Made by a program: the position numbers and the translations under genes
Shown here: positions 14,085 to 15,142 of the stretch, piece after piece
How positions within the stretch are numbered: the first letter of the stretch is position 1
Layout: every line of letters starts with the position of its first letter
The notes under the pieces: generated by a model
Told to the model about the DNA's origin: nothing
Databases searched by the model: none
Seen by the model: the letters and a program-made list of their open reading frames with translations, nothing else
Source of the DNA: JBBDRX01 sp040905245
GTDB lineage: Bacteria; Bacteroidota; Rhodothermia; Balneolales; Balneolaceae
Assembly (NCBI GenBank): GCA_040905245.1
Contig: JBBDRX010000114.1
Span: 1 to 15,142 of the forward strand
Reading direction: 5' to 3'
DNA length: 15,142 nt

Positions 14085-14728
14085 TCGGCTACCTCCTGTG
14101 TCGATTTGCTGTAAATTTTAAGATAGCCACCTGTCCGGCCTGGTACGGAACCGGTCACAAGAATCGTATTTGACTCTTCAAAAATTTTGGCGACACTCAG
14201 ATTTTTCACCTTGACTCGCTCATTTCCAGAGCGGCCCGGCATCCGTTTGCCCTTGAAAACTCTCGAAGGGTCCGAAGCATTACCGATCGAGCCCGGAGAA
14301 CGTTGTCTGTCGGACTGTCCGTGTGTGGATTCCCCTACACCACCAAAGTTGTGGCGCTTCATAACACCGGTAAATCCACGTCCTTTTGAAACTCCAACGA
14401 CATCGACGAGATCACCAGCAGAAAATACATCTCCGGCTCTGACCTCATCACCGATCTCCAGCCCTTTATAGACAGCATCCCGAAATTCGACCACTTCTCG
14501 TTTCGGGGAAGTGCCCGCCATGTCAAAATGGCCTTTCAGCGCTTTTGAAACACTCTTTTCCCGCTTGTCAAAAGCGGCCAGCTGAACAGCATTGTAGCCA
14601 TCCGTGTCTTCCGTTTTGACCTGGGTAATGACACAAGGTTCAATTTCAACGACTGTAACCGGAATACTCCGGCCAAGCTCGTCGAAAATACTTGTCATCC
14701 CTATTTTTTTTCCAATCAAACCACTCAT
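14081..14728 (-). CDS. rplC: 50S ribosomal protein L3
   Basis: L3 is an early assembly protein whose long loop reaches towards the peptidyl transferase centre. It is 215 residues long. It starts MSGLIGKKIGMTSIFDELGR. The central loop holds SKGRGFTGVMKRHNFGG (114-130) and THGQSDRQRSPGSIG (135-149), then FKGKRMPGRSGNERVKVKN. Family members are often methylated at a glutamine near this loop; that is not visible from sequence. It lies 21 nt after rpsJ with AGGTG before the ATG, and overlaps rplD by 4 bases. Confidence 0.98.
   Translation of the reverse strand: MSGLIGKKIGMTSIFDELGRSIPVTVVEIEPCVITQVKTEDTDGYNAVQLAAFDKREKSVSKALKGHFDMAGTSPKREVVEFRDAVYKGLEIGDEVRAGDVFSAGDLVDVVGVSKGRGFTGVMKRHNFGGVGESTHGQSDRQRSPGSIGNASDPSRVFKGKRMPGRSGNERVKVKNLSVAKIFEESNTILVTGSVPGRTGGYLKIYSKSTQEVAE
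14091..14097 (-). promoter_or_regulatory. Full Shine-Dalgarno of rplD inside rplC
   Basis: AGGAGGT on the minus strand lies 6 nt before the rplD ATG, within the last codons of rplC. The two genes overlap by ATGA. Confidence 0.85.
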
Positions 14729-14749
14729 GGTAACACCTGTTATCAGCGT

Positions 14750-15061
14750 TTATACTTTTATTTCGACATCGACTCCGGACGGAAGCTCAAGCTTCATCAG
14801 GGCATCAACCGTCTGAGAACCAGTGGAGAGAATGTCGATCAATCGTTTGTGAGACCGATATTCAAACTGTTCTCTGGATTTTTTGTTCACATGAACAGAT
14901 CGGTTAACTGTGATAATACTCTTCTTCGTCGGAAGAGGTATCGGGCCTGATACAAGAGCTCCGGTAGATTTAACCGTCTGGATGATCTTTTCGGCTGATT
15001 TATCAATCAGATTGTGATCGTATGACTTCAGCTTGATACGTATTTTTTGTTGTGTTGCCAC
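14750..15061 (-). CDS. rpsJ: 30S ribosomal protein S10 (NusE), GTG start
   Basis: S10 is a 30S head protein that also serves as NusE, linking NusB and NusG in transcription antitermination. It is 103 residues long. It starts with MATQQKIRIKLKSYDHNLID (1-20), has the signature VSGPIPLPTKKSIITV (37-52) and the loop HVNKKSREQFEYRSHKRL (57-74), and ends LPSGVDVEIKV. The start codon is GTG (15059-15061), chosen because it gives the normal family length and N-terminus. A weak GGGAT lies about 6 nt upstream. It opens the S10 block 26 nt after tuf, too close for a long regulatory leader. Confidence 0.98.
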   Translation of the reverse strand: MATQQKIRIKLKSYDHNLIDKSAEKIIQTVKSTGALVSGPIPLPTKKSIITVNRSVHVNKKSREQFEYRSHKRLIDILSTGSQTVDALMKLELPSGVDVEIKV

Positions 15062-15087
15062 GTGCTATCCCAAGTCCGTTTAATAGA

Positions 15088-15142
15088 TTAATCCAGAATT
15101 TTTGATACGACACCGGCTCCTACCGTCCGGCCTCCTTCACGA
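15088..15142 (-). CDS. tuf: Elongation factor Tu, C-terminal end (partial)
   Basis: I translated the right edge by hand. The minus strand reads REGGRTVGAGVVSKILD followed by TAA (15088-15090). This is the conserved end of domain III of EF-Tu, the GTPase that delivers aminoacyl-tRNA to the ribosome. Only 17 residues are in the window and the gene continues past its right edge. EF-G and other translation GTPases do not end this way. The 26-nt spacing to rpsJ suggests it is transcribed with the S10 genes. Confidence 0.93.
   Translation of the reverse strand, partial: REGGRTVGAGVVSKILD

Noticed and set aside
1..15142. Search for mobile elements, CRISPR arrays, defence or biosynthetic genes
   Set aside because: None seen. 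Every gene is a standard member of the ribosomal super-operon in conserved order, and no gap is large enough to hide another system.

Overview
The whole window is one minus-strand ribosomal protein super-operon, the tuf / S10 / spc / alpha cluster. It reads from the right edge (end of tuf) to the left (rplQ). I see 29 complete genes plus the 3' end of tuf. No gap between genes exceeds 35 nt, and the only longer non-coding stretch is positions 1-248, downstream of rplQ.

Organism: a bacterium of the Bacteroidota/FCB group. The S4 protein has the Bacteroidota-type C-terminus (...LIIELYSK), L2 carries DHPMGGGEG where most bacteria have DHPHGGGEG, L17 has a long C-terminal extension, and S14 and L36 are cysteine-poor forms. 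S14 is 89 residues, without the insertion I recall in Bacteroidia, and tuf sits directly before rpsJ. With a moderate GC content by eye, this points to a Balneolota/Rhodothermota-like or Chlorobi-related lineage rather than Bacteroidia. That placement is inference from remembered family sequences.

Layout from right to left. Partial tuf comes first. The S10 block is rpsJ, rplC, rplD, rplW, rplB, rpsS, rplV, rpsC, rplP, rpmC, rpsQ. The spc block is rplN, rplX, rplE, rpsN, rpsH, rplF, rplR, rpsE, rplO, secY; rpmD (L30), which usually lies between rpsE and rplO, is absent. Then come map, infA, rpmJ and the alpha block rpsM, rpsK, rpsD, rpoA, rplQ. Together these genes encode much of both ribosomal subunits, the SecY channel, the enzyme that removes initiator methionine, initiation factor IF-1 and the RNA polymerase alpha subunit, so ribosome, secretion and transcription capacity are co-expressed.

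This is a conserved housekeeping region and I find no new defence, mobile or biosynthetic system in it. The points worth a second look are small: the clean absence of rpmD; a 14-bp long-range inverted repeat right after the rplQ stop, followed by a U-rich tract (likely the operon's 3'-end structure); the L17 tail with an apparently folded helical module; a TTG start for rpsC; full Shine-Dalgarno sequences at the two ATGA overlaps while many neighbours have none; and a complete set of zinc-free forms of S4, S14 and L36.
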